DNA from: an archaeon
Lineage (GTDB): Archaea > Iainarchaeota > Iainarchaeia > Iainarchaeales > Iainarchaeaceae
DNA length: 16,125 nucleotides
Assembly (NCBI GenBank): GCA_005239615.1
Contig: SBBR01000077.1
Coordinates: forward strand, 1 to 16,125
Reading direction: 5' to 3'
Shown: piece after piece, positions 7,391-14,000 of the stretch
Layout of the letters: each line of letters begins with the position of its first letter
How positions within the stretch are numbered: the first letter of the stretch is position 1
The notes under the pieces: generated by a model
The model's database searches: none
What the model was told of the DNA's origin: nothing
The model's input: only the letters and a program-made list of their open reading frames with translations
Translations under genes and position numbers: made by a program

Positions 7391-7400
7391 CCATATTTAA
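7391..7400 (-). promoter_or_regulatory. TATA-like box for the permease-ATPase-permease operon
   Basis: TTAAATATGG on the minus strand lies about 26 bp before a predicted start at ~7369, giving an 11-nt leader that contains the GGTGGG ribosome-binding site of permease B. It implies the transporter genes can be transcribed separately from the upstream surface-protein gene. Confidence 0.45.
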
Positions 7401-7511
7401 CGTAGCTATGTGCAGTTGCTGGCCGCCACTCGCGGCACCTCACTGCATTCATGCGGCCACGTAGCAGGATGCATGGGCCCAGGCATTTCCGCCCCTTCAT
7501 GACGCCCTGCT

Positions 7512-8762
7512 TTACTTTGACTGCGCCTTCATTATCGCGAGCTGCCTAAAGATGAATTTAATTATGAAGTAAAGTATGCCGAGAACCACTGCAACCAGCA
7601 CGAGCATCGCTATGTACACCACAGGACTGGTGGGCGGCTGTGGGTTGACGTAGAGCAAATAGTCCTGCGAGAACTCCTGCTTTGCGCCGAGCTCGTCCAC
7701 ATACCTCACCGTGATTTTGCCTGGATGGCCGCCCGGCTTAGCGTCGTAGGAGGCAACGAGGTTGAAGACCGCTGCACCGGAGTCGTCGGGGTTTATGTTC
7801 CCAAGGAATGATTTAGTGGAGCCCATTATGCCGCTGCCGAAATCTATGTAGGCTTCGACTGCCTTGGCCTTCTCCAGCCCTATGTTCTCAAGCTGCACCG
7901 ACAGGGTAAAGGGACTGCCCTGCATTATCTGCTTGTCGTTCCCGCCCTGCACCTCGACTGAGTAATCTATGTTGGAGAACACCAATTCCGGCCTGCCGAG
8001 GACCTGGAACGAGAACTGGCTGGAAGCAGACTTGGAGCACTCGTCGCAATTCGCGTCAACCGAGAACACGTAGGTCTTCGCATCCACCTTGTCCCCTATC
8101 ATTACTGAAAACGTGACATCCTTAGAACCCGCCGGTAGGATGTCCCCGATTTTCTGTGTCGTGCCAGAGGGCGCTATGAACGGCGCAATAGTGGAATTGC
8201 TGACTGACTTGAGCTCTACCCCGACATTCCTCGCCGCGGTGGTGCAGGAATTCCTTATAGTGACGGTTATACCGAGCTGGCTTCCGATGTGAGGCTGGGC
8301 TTCGCTTAGGCTTATGAATTCTATCCTGAGCTGGCTGCACGCAACCAAGCTGAAGCTCACTTCCTCCTTCTGCACAATGCGTGTAGAGCCACTGTCATAC
8401 TCGAGTATCACTGGAACCCTGTAATTTCCTGGCAGTGCACCTTCCTTCACCCTGAACCTGAGAGATACAGTCTTCATGCCCTTTGCGCCGAGGCTCTCGA
8501 ACCTCTCCTCAACCCTCTCCGCCTCGAAGTAATTCTCGTTCAGCTCAGCCCTCACTCTGAGGCCCTGGGCAATCTGGCCGACGCCGCTCGTGTTGGACAC
8601 GTTGAAGTTCAGCGTTACTATATCGCCCGGGTAGACCTTGGCAGGCGTCGTAGAAGCGCCAGTAACAGCGAGGATGTCGAGCTGGCCAGCGGAAACGAGC
8701 TGGACTAAAAAAATGAGTGCGATGGTCGGGAACAGCACATGCACAGAAAACCGCATTGCCAT
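7512..8762 (-). CDS. membrane-anchored extracellular protein, COG1361 (S-layer/CARDB-like) type
   Basis: About 416 residues from ATG 8762 (alternatives: ATG 8783 and ATG 8756). An N-terminal hydrophobic signal segment ends near 'VQLVSAGQ'. Three or so repeated Ig-like beta domains follow, each with the CARDB/NEW3-type pattern 'YPGDIVTLNFNVSNTSG', 'HIGSQLGITVTIRNSCTT' and 'QGSPFTLSVQLENIG'. A C-terminal helix (VYIAMLVLVAVVLGILYFII) ends in a basic tail, so most of the protein faces outside. A CDEC pair could form a disulfide. The architecture matches COG1361 proteins of archaea, which are often found beside MacB-like transporters, as here where it precedes the permease operon by ~150 bp on the same strand. 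It may be a substrate-capturing or adhesin partner of that transporter (inference from family and context). A TATA-like box at 8798-8806 supports its own transcription. Confidence 0.82.
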   Translation of the reverse strand: MAMRFSVHVLFPTIALIFLVQLVSAGQLDILAVTGASTTPAKVYPGDIVTLNFNVSNTSGVGQIAQGLRVRAELNENYFEAERVEERFESLGAKGMKTVSLRFRVKEGALPGNYRVPVILEYDSGSTRIVQKEEVSFSLVACSQLRIEFISLSEAQPHIGSQLGITVTIRNSCTTAARNVGVELKSVSNSTIAPFIAPSGTTQKIGDILPAGSKDVTFSVMIGDKVDAKTYVFSVDANCDECSKSASSQFSFQVLGRPELVFSNIDYSVEVQGGNDKQIMQGSPFTLSVQLENIGLEKAKAVEAYIDFGSGIMGSTKSFLGNINPDDSGAAVFNLVASYDAKPGGHPGKITVRYVDELGAKQEFSQDYLLYVNPQPPTSPVVYIAMLVLVAVVLGILYFIIKFIFRQLAIMKAQSK

Positions 8763-8797
8763 TAAGCCACGACCCGACAACATAAAAGCGCGGATAC

Positions 8798-8806
8798 TTT
8801 TTTAAA
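8798..8806 (-). promoter_or_regulatory. TATA-like box for the COG1361-type gene
   Basis: TTTAAAAAA on the minus strand predicts a start near 8776, about 14 nt before ATG 8762. A weaker CTTTTATG at ~8781-8788 could instead give a leaderless start at ATG 8756. Confidence 0.35.
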
Positions 8807-8847
8807 GCCAGACACGGGAATCCTGCTTTCCTGCGCAATGTATGAAG

Positions 8848-8856
8848 GTATAAATA
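8848..8856 (+). promoter_or_regulatory. TATA box for the KaiC-like gene
   Basis: GTATAAATA predicts transcription from about 8878, leaving a ~9-nt leader before ATG 8888. This excludes the in-frame TTG at 8861 as the start. Confidence 0.55.
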
Positions 8857-8887
8857 TGACTTGGCACCACACTATAAGCGAGAGCAG

Positions 8888-9628
8888 ATGAACAGGGTTC
8901 CGACAGGGGTAAAGGGGCTGGACGAGCTCATGGAAGGCGGTTTCCCGGAGGGCAGGAGCATCCTCGTTGCCGGAGCCTGCGGCACGGGAAAGAGCATTTT
9001 CGGGATGCAGTTCATTTACTATGGCGCGAAACAACACGGCGAACCCGGCATCTATGTCACGCTTGACGAGAGACCTGACCTACTGCGGCAGGACATGCTG
9101 ATGCTGGGATGGGACATCAGGAAGCTGGAAGAAGCCAACATGGTGCACATCATCGACGGCAGCATCGCCAAGATAGGCATCCCGAGCGAGGAGGAGTTCT
9201 CCATGCCGGCAACTGGCTTCGACCTCGACAAGCTGTTGCTCGAGATAATGCGCACGAGCAAAAGGATAGGCGCGAAGAGGGTTGTGATTGACTCAATACC
9301 CGCACTTGGCCTGAACTTCCAGGGCGAGGCCGACATAAGAGCTGCGATACTTAAACTTGCTTACATCCTCATGAGACTCGGCGTTACCACTGTGATGACA
9401 TCAGAAGTGAAGGAAGGCGAGAACTCCTTTGGAAAGTACGGGGTGGAGGAATATGTTGTTGACGGCGTAGTCGTGCTTCACTATCTTGGCGTGGGCACGA
9501 GGAGCAATCGCACCCTGCATATAAGGAAGATGCGAGCAACAAGGCACTCAGAGGACCTGCATCCTATGGAGATTGGGGCAGACGGCATCACTGTGCACAA
9601 GGTCGAAAGAGAATACGAGAAGTACTAG
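8888..9628 (+). CDS. single-domain KaiC-like (RecA-superfamily) ATPase
   Basis: A 246-residue protein of the archaeal KaiC/RadA-like ATPase group (COG0467). The opening 'RVPTGVKGLDELMEGGFPEG' is the family hallmark. Walker A is GACGTGKS (29-36), an acidic DE pair follows strand 2 (YVTLDE, 56-61) where KaiC has its catalytic glutamates, and Walker B is RVVIDSIPAL (131-140). The C-terminal 'RTLHIRKMRATRHSEDLHPM' is the conserved KaiC-family ending that helps subunit contacts. Such single-domain forms are widespread in archaea, where they are linked to signalling or regulation, but precise roles are mostly unknown. There is no second KaiC domain, no DNA-binding domain and no archaellum genes nearby, so FlaH is less likely. 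ATG 8888 is chosen over TTG 8861 because of the TATA box at 8848. Transcribed divergently from the COG1361-type gene. Confidence 0.88.
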   Translation: MNRVPTGVKGLDELMEGGFPEGRSILVAGACGTGKSIFGMQFIYYGAKQHGEPGIYVTLDERPDLLRQDMLMLGWDIRKLEEANMVHIIDGSIAKIGIPSEEEFSMPATGFDLDKLLLEIMRTSKRIGAKRVVIDSIPALGLNFQGEADIRAAILKLAYILMRLGVTTVMTSEVKEGENSFGKYGVEEYVVDGVVVLHYLGVGTRSNRTLHIRKMRATRHSEDLHPMEIGADGITVHKVEREYEKY

Positions 9629-9872
9629 GTGCTAAATTATGAGAGCCTGGAGAAAGTTTGTAGATGATAGGCACGAAAAGGGGATGGCAAAAGATGATTT
9701 TGTTTCGCAAATAATTTCAACATAAAAGCGAATTGCTTTAATTTTCGATCATTTGCAGCAATTTGCCATTATGCAGAGGTGAATGATTTGTTCAATTATT
9801 ATTTATGTTCACTTCTATTAGAAGTAATGGCTGGTAAGCAACACGGCTTCCTAAAAAGGTGAAGGAAATAAA
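9629..9872. other. intergenic region between convergent KaiC-like and prenyl synthase genes
   Basis: AT-rich 244 bp between two convergent stop codons. It holds a 28-codon plus-strand ORF (9639-9725, MRAWRKFVDDRHEKG...) of unknown merit and a small perfect hairpin, ACTTCT-ATT-AGAAGT, at 9811-9825. A weaker inverted repeat AATTGCT/AGCAATT lies at 9731-9763. No confident gene is seen. Confidence 0.4.
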
Positions 9873-10937
9873 TCAGATTTTCCTTTCAACCATGTAATCA
9901 GCAAACTGGCGGAGCAGTACCTTGGCCTTCGATTTCGGAAGCACGCTGTCTAGCTTCTCCCAGCTTCTTGACACCAATTCGACTGCAACCTCCTTCGCGT
10001 AATCTATCGAGCCGGAGCGCTCAAGCGTCTCTATAGCCTCCTTCACTTCAAGCTCTGAATTTATACGGGAATCGAGAATCCACTTGAGCCTCTCTTTTTC
10101 CTTTTCCGGCAGAACAGAGAATGCGTGTATCACCATTAGGGTGCGCTTACCCTCCTTAATGTCATCGCCAGTTTCCTTGCCCCAACCTTCCATTGGATTG
10201 AGGTTAAGGATGTCGTCCTGTATCTGGAATCCTATGCCAATGCTGGTCGCGAAATCCTTGAGCGCCGCAACCTGCTTTACTGAGCCCCCACCGAGGATAC
10301 CACCAAGCCCAACGGCCAACCTTGCGAGGGAACCTGTCTTGAGCGAGCACATCTGCAGGTATTCATTTTCCATTACAGTCTTGTCTCCATGGTGCCAGAA
10401 AATGTCCATACCCTGCCCTATCGAGAGCTTTGCCATCTCGGAAACGTAAAGCTCATATACCATCACCTTGGCTTCAGGGCTTAACCTGGATTTCTTGAGG
10501 AGAATCAGGAGCGGGAGAAAATAAACGCTGTTGCCAGCATTCACGGCAATGTCCACGCCGTAAGTGATGTGCAGTGATGGCTTCCCCCTGCGCAGCGCGG
10601 AATTGTCCTCGACATCATCCACGATGACAGAACCAGAATGCGCCAGTTCAGGAATTGGGGTGAACTGGAGCGCGTCCTTCTTCTTCCCCCCAACAGCCTC
10701 GCACGCCAGCAGCATGAGTGCGGGCCGCCACCTTTTGCCTCCGCGCGACAGGAAATCCCATATTGGGCCGGAAATTGATTTCTGCACTGCTTCTGTGTCG
10801 AGGCTAAAATCCGGCTTGCCGAAGTAACGCAAGTACCAGCCCTTGGAAAAGGTTCTCGGTAAAAACCGGTCAATCTCTGCATCGATTTCCGGCGCGGCCG
10901 ACTTTAGGTATTCCTGCAAGGAACTCAAGGCAATCAC
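9873..10937 (-). CDS. polyprenyl diphosphate synthase (trans-isoprenyl, GGPP/FPP synthase family)
   Basis: Condenses isopentenyl diphosphate with allylic diphosphates; in archaea the products feed membrane ether lipids or isoprenoid quinones. About 354 residues from GTG 10937. Family motifs: 'GGKRWRPAL', first Asp-rich motif DDVED (~107-111) followed by 'NSALRRGKPSLH', 'KTGSLARLAVGLG', and second motif QDDILN (~240-245). Two details are unusual. The second motif ends in Asn rather than Asp, and the residue five before the first motif is Gly, where short-chain GGPP synthases of archaea often have an aromatic. The second point hints at a longer product (inference). The start is uncertain. GTG 10937 overlaps the upstream TGA stop as GTGA; TTG 10928 (preceded by AGTGATT) and TTG 10961 are alternatives. 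Overlap with the upstream surface-protein gene indicates a coupled operon. Confidence 0.88.
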   Translation of the reverse strand: MIALSSLQEYLKSAAPEIDAEIDRFLPRTFSKGWYLRYFGKPDFSLDTEAVQKSISGPIWDFLSRGGKRWRPALMLLACEAVGGKKKDALQFTPIPELAHSGSVIVDDVEDNSALRRGKPSLHITYGVDIAVNAGNSVYFLPLLILLKKSRLSPEAKVMVYELYVSEMAKLSIGQGMDIFWHHGDKTVMENEYLQMCSLKTGSLARLAVGLGGILGGGSVKQVAALKDFATSIGIGFQIQDDILNLNPMEGWGKETGDDIKEGKRTLMVIHAFSVLPEKEKERLKWILDSRINSELEVKEAIETLERSGSIDYAKEVAVELVSRSWEKLDSVLPKSKAKVLLRQFADYMVERKI

Positions 10938-13168
10938 TTCTTCCTGAAGAAAAGGTACCAAACAGCAACGGCTGCAACCACGGCCATGCAGAAGAGCACG
11001 AAGATTACCACTAGTATTATGGCTATTATCAGGAGCGTTGTCCTGCCGCCGAGATCGACTTTCGGGAGGGTGATTTTCGGCAGGTCAAAGGGGGAACTGT
11101 AGCTAATGCGTTCCGAAGCTGGCAGGAGGATTGGAGGCGAGATAAAAGAGTCCATGACGTCAGACGCGAGCAGGGCGTCTGCCTGTACCTTGCTGAGTTC
11201 CTGCCTGAGCGAATAAACAATTTCTACCTTCATGGCTGAGTTAGCGTCAATAGGGTTGTTGGCGTCGGCCAACCCGTTTCCGTCAACAACTATGCCGCTG
11301 AACACAATAACCGGGTCACTTTCGAGGACTTCAAACAAGGTGCCGGAAAAAATCCGCTTGGAATCGTCCGCGAACTTTTTTGGTATAACCTCCACAACGC
11401 TCATAACTGCGGAATTTTTGTCGGGCACGGTAAGGGAAAGGACAATGTTCGCCAGGTAGTGGGAATTTCCGTCCCTTGTGACTTTCAGCACGTCCATGCG
11501 CCTCGAGGGCGAGAATTTCTTTATCAGCCTCATTGACTCAGGCACCTGGGCCTTGGCAATTCCCGAGGATTTTAGGAACACTTCCAACTGGGCCTCATTA
11601 TAAGAGTATGCTGATGTGCCATACAGTTCTTTTGTGACTTTTGACTTGATGGATGCATAGAGTTCTCCCGCATCATCGGCGCTTTCCTTCGATATTTCGA
11701 GAAATTCCCCCTTTTTTAGGAGGGCCTTTGCATAAGCGAGGTTGGCATCGCCCGCAGAGAAGATTGTGTTTGCGTCGGGGACAAGGACATTACCGCGTTT
11801 CAGAACGCGGACATATTCAATGGCCTGCTTTCTCTTTTCCTCTGCGGCATTTATCGCCCTTGATGCAGAGTCTTTCTGGAGGGCGGTATTGTGGATTGAG
11901 TAAGTCACCACATCCTCAACCATGTTACCAGCCCTGTCAAAGGCTCTCGCGATTATTTGTGTCCGACCGTTTTCCGCATTGACCGAATTCCAGTCAATGG
12001 AGTACGTGCCACCACTGAGGTTTGCATCGCCTATTGGCTTTTCCTCACCGGAGCCGACGAAAAGCGAAACCTTGGAGATGCCGGAAGGGTTACCACCCAC
12101 ATCCTCTGCCTTTACCACAAAGCGAATCACGTTAGCGAGAATCTGGCTCTTCGGCGGAGCCTCTATATTTACGATCGGCTTCACGGTATCGAAAATGAAT
12201 GTACTCTGCCCGAAGCATTCATCACTCTCGTTGTCGTAGCCAACGAAGAAAATGTTGTAGTCGCCGTTTGGCTTTCCGGAGAGGTCGTAGCCGGATCGAA
12301 CCATGCGGGTGTTCGATGCCTTCTCCACTAGCGTTGCGGGCGCCATGCTGGGCCCTGTCACAATAAGGCGCCCCTTGTCAAATTCCCCATCTGAGGAAAC
12401 GTTAATTGAGAGATTCTGGTCGGAAATGGAAGTGCTGACTGATATTTTGAGGTTGCAAAGGGAAAGCGTCCTTACAGTGATTGCACTCGTGGTGACCCCT
12501 GCATTGCCTGCGTTGTCCACCGCCCGGATTTTGTAGAAATATGGCCTGCCCTTACCAACAGCAATAGTGGAATCGGTGAATGAAGTCGCAGTAATCACAG
12601 ACGCGATTTTCTCGACACCCTTGTCCTTGAGTGAAAATTCCCTGACAATGCCTGATTCCCTCTCTGTAACCGTCCTAAATGGACTTCGGTATATGTCATA
12701 GCCGACGATTCCTGAGAGGTCTTCTCCTGGCGGTTCCCACTTCAGCAGCACTGTTCCATCGGCCTGCGGGATACCTTCAGCGCTCTGTAGCCTTGGAGGG
12801 CTAGAGTTGTCAACTCGGATTTCCCAATGCGAGGTGTCTGTCAGCCCGGAAGCTGTTCTGGCCCTCACATGGAACCAGTAAATCCCATCTGACTTGCCGC
12901 CGAGGTTGACGTTTGCTCTGTTAGTAGCCTCTACAACCTGAGAGCTGGACTCATCAGGAGTTGTGTCATTGGTTTTATCCATCACATAAATGAATTTTGT
13001 AGCGCCTTCATAGCTGACGGTCATCAAGACAGAGGGTGCGCTAGCCCACTTACCATCAGGATGAGTCACGCTGACGATTGCTGGGGCTGCGGCGAGAGCG
13101 ATTGATGAGAGGAGAATCGCGAAAGCGAAAATTGCAAAAAGCTTGAGGGGAGAGGGCAACGAAAACAC
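10934..13168 (-). CDS. large secreted, C-terminally anchored FN3/Ig-like surface protein
   Basis: 744 residues, not assignable to a named family. A signal peptide (SPLKLFAIFAFAILLSSIA, ending near ALAAAP) leads to an N-terminal beta domain (~28-122). An FN3 domain follows (~123-235; 'GTVLLKWEPPGEDLSGIVGY' and 'YFYKIRAVDNAGN'), then a Cys-bearing beta domain (~236-328). Next is an Ig-like Big domain (~330-427; 'VKPIVNIEAPP' and 'IIARAFDRAGNMVEDVV'). An Ala/Lys/Glu-rich helical stretch (~432-515) and an unrecognised alpha/beta region (~520-690) precede the C-terminal helix (TTLLIIAIILVVIFVLFCMA onward) with an FFRKK tail. It is probably exposed on the cell surface. Start GTG 13168 has no ribosome-binding site; the upstream AT-rich TTTTAATTCATTTATC fits a leaderless start, with TTG 13159 as alternative. 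Its stop overlaps the prenyl synthase start. Confidence 0.8.
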   Translation of the reverse strand: MFSLPSPLKLFAIFAFAILLSSIALAAAPAIVSVTHPDGKWASAPSVLMTVSYEGATKFIYVMDKTNDTTPDESSSQVVEATNRANVNLGGKSDGIYWFHVRARTASGLTDTSHWEIRVDNSSPPRLQSAEGIPQADGTVLLKWEPPGEDLSGIVGYDIYRSPFRTVTERESGIVREFSLKDKGVEKIASVITATSFTDSTIAVGKGRPYFYKIRAVDNAGNAGVTTSAITVRTLSLCNLKISVSTSISDQNLSINVSSDGEFDKGRLIVTGPSMAPATLVEKASNTRMVRSGYDLSGKPNGDYNIFFVGYDNESDECFGQSTFIFDTVKPIVNIEAPPKSQILANVIRFVVKAEDVGGNPSGISKVSLFVGSGEEKPIGDANLSGGTYSIDWNSVNAENGRTQIIARAFDRAGNMVEDVVTYSIHNTALQKDSASRAINAAEEKRKQAIEYVRVLKRGNVLVPDANTIFSAGDANLAYAKALLKKGEFLEISKESADDAGELYASIKSKVTKELYGTSAYSYNEAQLEVFLKSSGIAKAQVPESMRLIKKFSPSRRMDVLKVTRDGNSHYLANIVLSLTVPDKNSAVMSVVEVIPKKFADDSKRIFSGTLFEVLESDPVIVFSGIVVDGNGLADANNPIDANSAMKVEIVYSLRQELSKVQADALLASDVMDSFISPPILLPASERISYSSPFDLPKITLPKVDLGGRTTLLIIAIILVVIFVLFCMAVVAAVAVWYLFFRKK

Positions 13169-13204
13169 AGTAAATTTAGGGGGGATAAATGAATTAAAAG
13201 GGAA

Positions 13205-13239
13205 GCGGACGACCTAACGGTTGCCCTAGCAACGTCCGC
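13205..13239. other. compound hairpin upstream of the FN3 gene and downstream of tRNA-Phe
   Basis: GCGGAC (13205-13210) pairs with GTCCGC (13234-13239), and inside it GTTGC (13220-13224) pairs with GCAAC (13229-13233) around a CCTA loop. The two stems abut on one side and are separated by nine unpaired bases on the other. This GC-rich element lies in an otherwise AT-rich spacer. It could be a small structured RNA, a leader element or a protein-binding site; nothing in the sequence decides. Confidence 0.45.
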
Positions 13240-13241
13240 CC

Positions 13242-13258
13242 AAGAAAAAAGAAAAAAT
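13242..13258 (-). terminator. T-rich terminator downstream of tRNA-Phe
   Basis: The minus strand reads TTTTTTC then TTTTTTCTT within 30 nt after the tRNA 3' end. Oligo-T runs are the usual archaeal termination signal. Confidence 0.6.
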
Positions 13259-13267
13259 ATGGTAAAA

Positions 13268-13379
13268 TGGGAAGGGCGGGATTTGAACCCGCGACACCCC
13301 GGTCTTCAGCCGAGTGCTCTCCCAGGCTGAGCCGCAGGTAAACCAACAAGCGTAATACTTTTTGATTTATTACCTTCCC
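13268..13379 (-). tRNA. tRNA-Phe (anticodon GAA) with a 38-nt intron between positions 9 and 10
   Basis: Exon 1 is 13379-13371 (GGGAAGG plus U8-A9), the intron is 13370-13333, and exon 2 is 13332-13268. The spliced 74-nt tRNA has acceptor GGGAAGG/CCTTCCC with A73, D stem GCTC/GAGC with A14, G18G19 and A21, anticodon stem CTCGG/CCGGG with loop CTGAAGA (GAA, Phe), variable loop GTGTC, and T arm GCGGG/CCCGC with TTCAAAT. CCA is not encoded. The intron folds as one hairpin: TAAATCAAAAAG pairs with CTTGTTGGTTTA (one G-U, one A-G mismatch) around a 7-nt loop. The junction forms a bulge-helix-bulge. Bulges TA|A and CG|G are each cut after the second base and are separated by a helix AAGG/CCTG (three pairs), flanked by GGG/CTC. 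A TATA box lies at 13418-13427. Confidence 0.9.
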
Positions 13380-13651
13380 AGTCAGGGAAATCATCCCAAA
13401 ACAAAGCTATTGAGTGAATTTTATAAACCGGTTACTTTTTGCCTGTAAAGCAATTCAGCGAGCTTTTTTGTTTTTTGTTGATTTACAAAACTTATTTCCT
13501 TATGAAACAAAAACATGGATTGTCTTTGCCTTATTTTGATTTTTATCGCTTTAGACGGGAGCTTTTTTTCTGGAGGCCAGTCGACTTTCAAAAAAAGGAA
13601 CCGTGGATTTCAATCGCACCGTGCTTTTATACGTCTATGCGCCCCTCACAA
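13380..13651. other. AT-rich spacer between tRNA-Phe and the homing-endonuclease remnant
   Basis: Apart from the tRNA promoter, this stretch shows no convincing gene. A 73-codon plus-strand frame at 13439-13660 begins inside the T-rich DNA, has no recognisable domain and a Phe/Tyr-heavy composition expected from AT-rich noncoding sequence. Confidence 0.4.
13418..13427 (-). promoter_or_regulatory. TATA box for tRNA-Phe
   Basis: TTTATAAAAT on the minus strand predicts transcription from about 13397, which would give an ~18-nt 5' leader to be removed by RNase P. Confidence 0.55.
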
Positions 13652-13944
13652 CTAAAATAATGCCTCGCGAAAACATGACCTTATTTTACCATTAACCCTG
13701 AATAGATTTTTTACTATACCACCAAATCGAATAAGTTCTTCGTCGAGTAGGAAGTATAATCGAATTTCCATCGAGGCTTTCCCTGAATGTGACCGTCACC
13801 CATCAAATCGGCTACAATGCCAGCCAATTCTTTTGAAGGAAAGATTGGAAGCCAACCACCTATTTTCATGTAATCAATCAAGTAAGGTTTTTCGTAACCA
13901 CCAACTAGATTTTCTAAAGTTACCAAAGGAGTTTTTGAATGCAT
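13652..13944 (-). pseudogene. frameshifted LAGLIDADG homing endonuclease remnant
   Basis: The frame from ATG 13944 gives 76 residues including 'ELAGIVADLMGDGHIQG' (a LAGLIDADG helix with its acidic residue) and 'WKFDYTSYS', then ends in TAG at 13714. From about 13738 a different minus-strand frame continues the family pattern as 'ELIRFGGIVKNLFRVNGKIR' followed by SCFREALF, stopping at 13652. LAGLIDADG proteins normally continue 'EL..F..ii+.LFgv.gkir', so one inserted or deleted base near 13738-13745 explains the break. Nothing beyond is recognisable, so the second half is missing. The first frame keeps a TATA-like box (13966-13975) at leaderless distance, so the fragment may still be transcribed. 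Homing endonucleases cut specific DNA sites to spread their host intron, intein or gene; no intact target element is visible here. Confidence 0.7.
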
Positions 13945-13965
13945 GGAACGAATTGAATTTTTGAA

Positions 13966-13975
13966 GTTTAAAGAC
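13966..13975 (-). promoter_or_regulatory. TATA-like box for the homing-endonuclease remnant
   Basis: GTCTTTAAAC on the minus strand is centred about 26 bp before ATG 13944, consistent with a leaderless transcript. Confidence 0.4.
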
Positions 13976-14000
13976 TTTTGAGGTGGCTCACTGCCGTTCC

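Noticed and set aside
7359..7394. Upstream extension of permease B (12 residues)
   Set aside because: It overlaps the predicted TATA box and transcript start; ATG 7358 has GGTGGG at good spacing.
13439..13660. 73-codon plus-strand frame near the tRNA
   Set aside because: Composition is that of AT-rich noncoding DNA and it overlaps the homing-endonuclease remnant on the other strand.
13660..13695. Apparent plus-strand promoter (CTTTTATAC) and 11-codon start MPRENMTLFYH
   Set aside because: The bases from 13652 on are better explained as the second frame of the minus-strand LAGLIDADG remnant.
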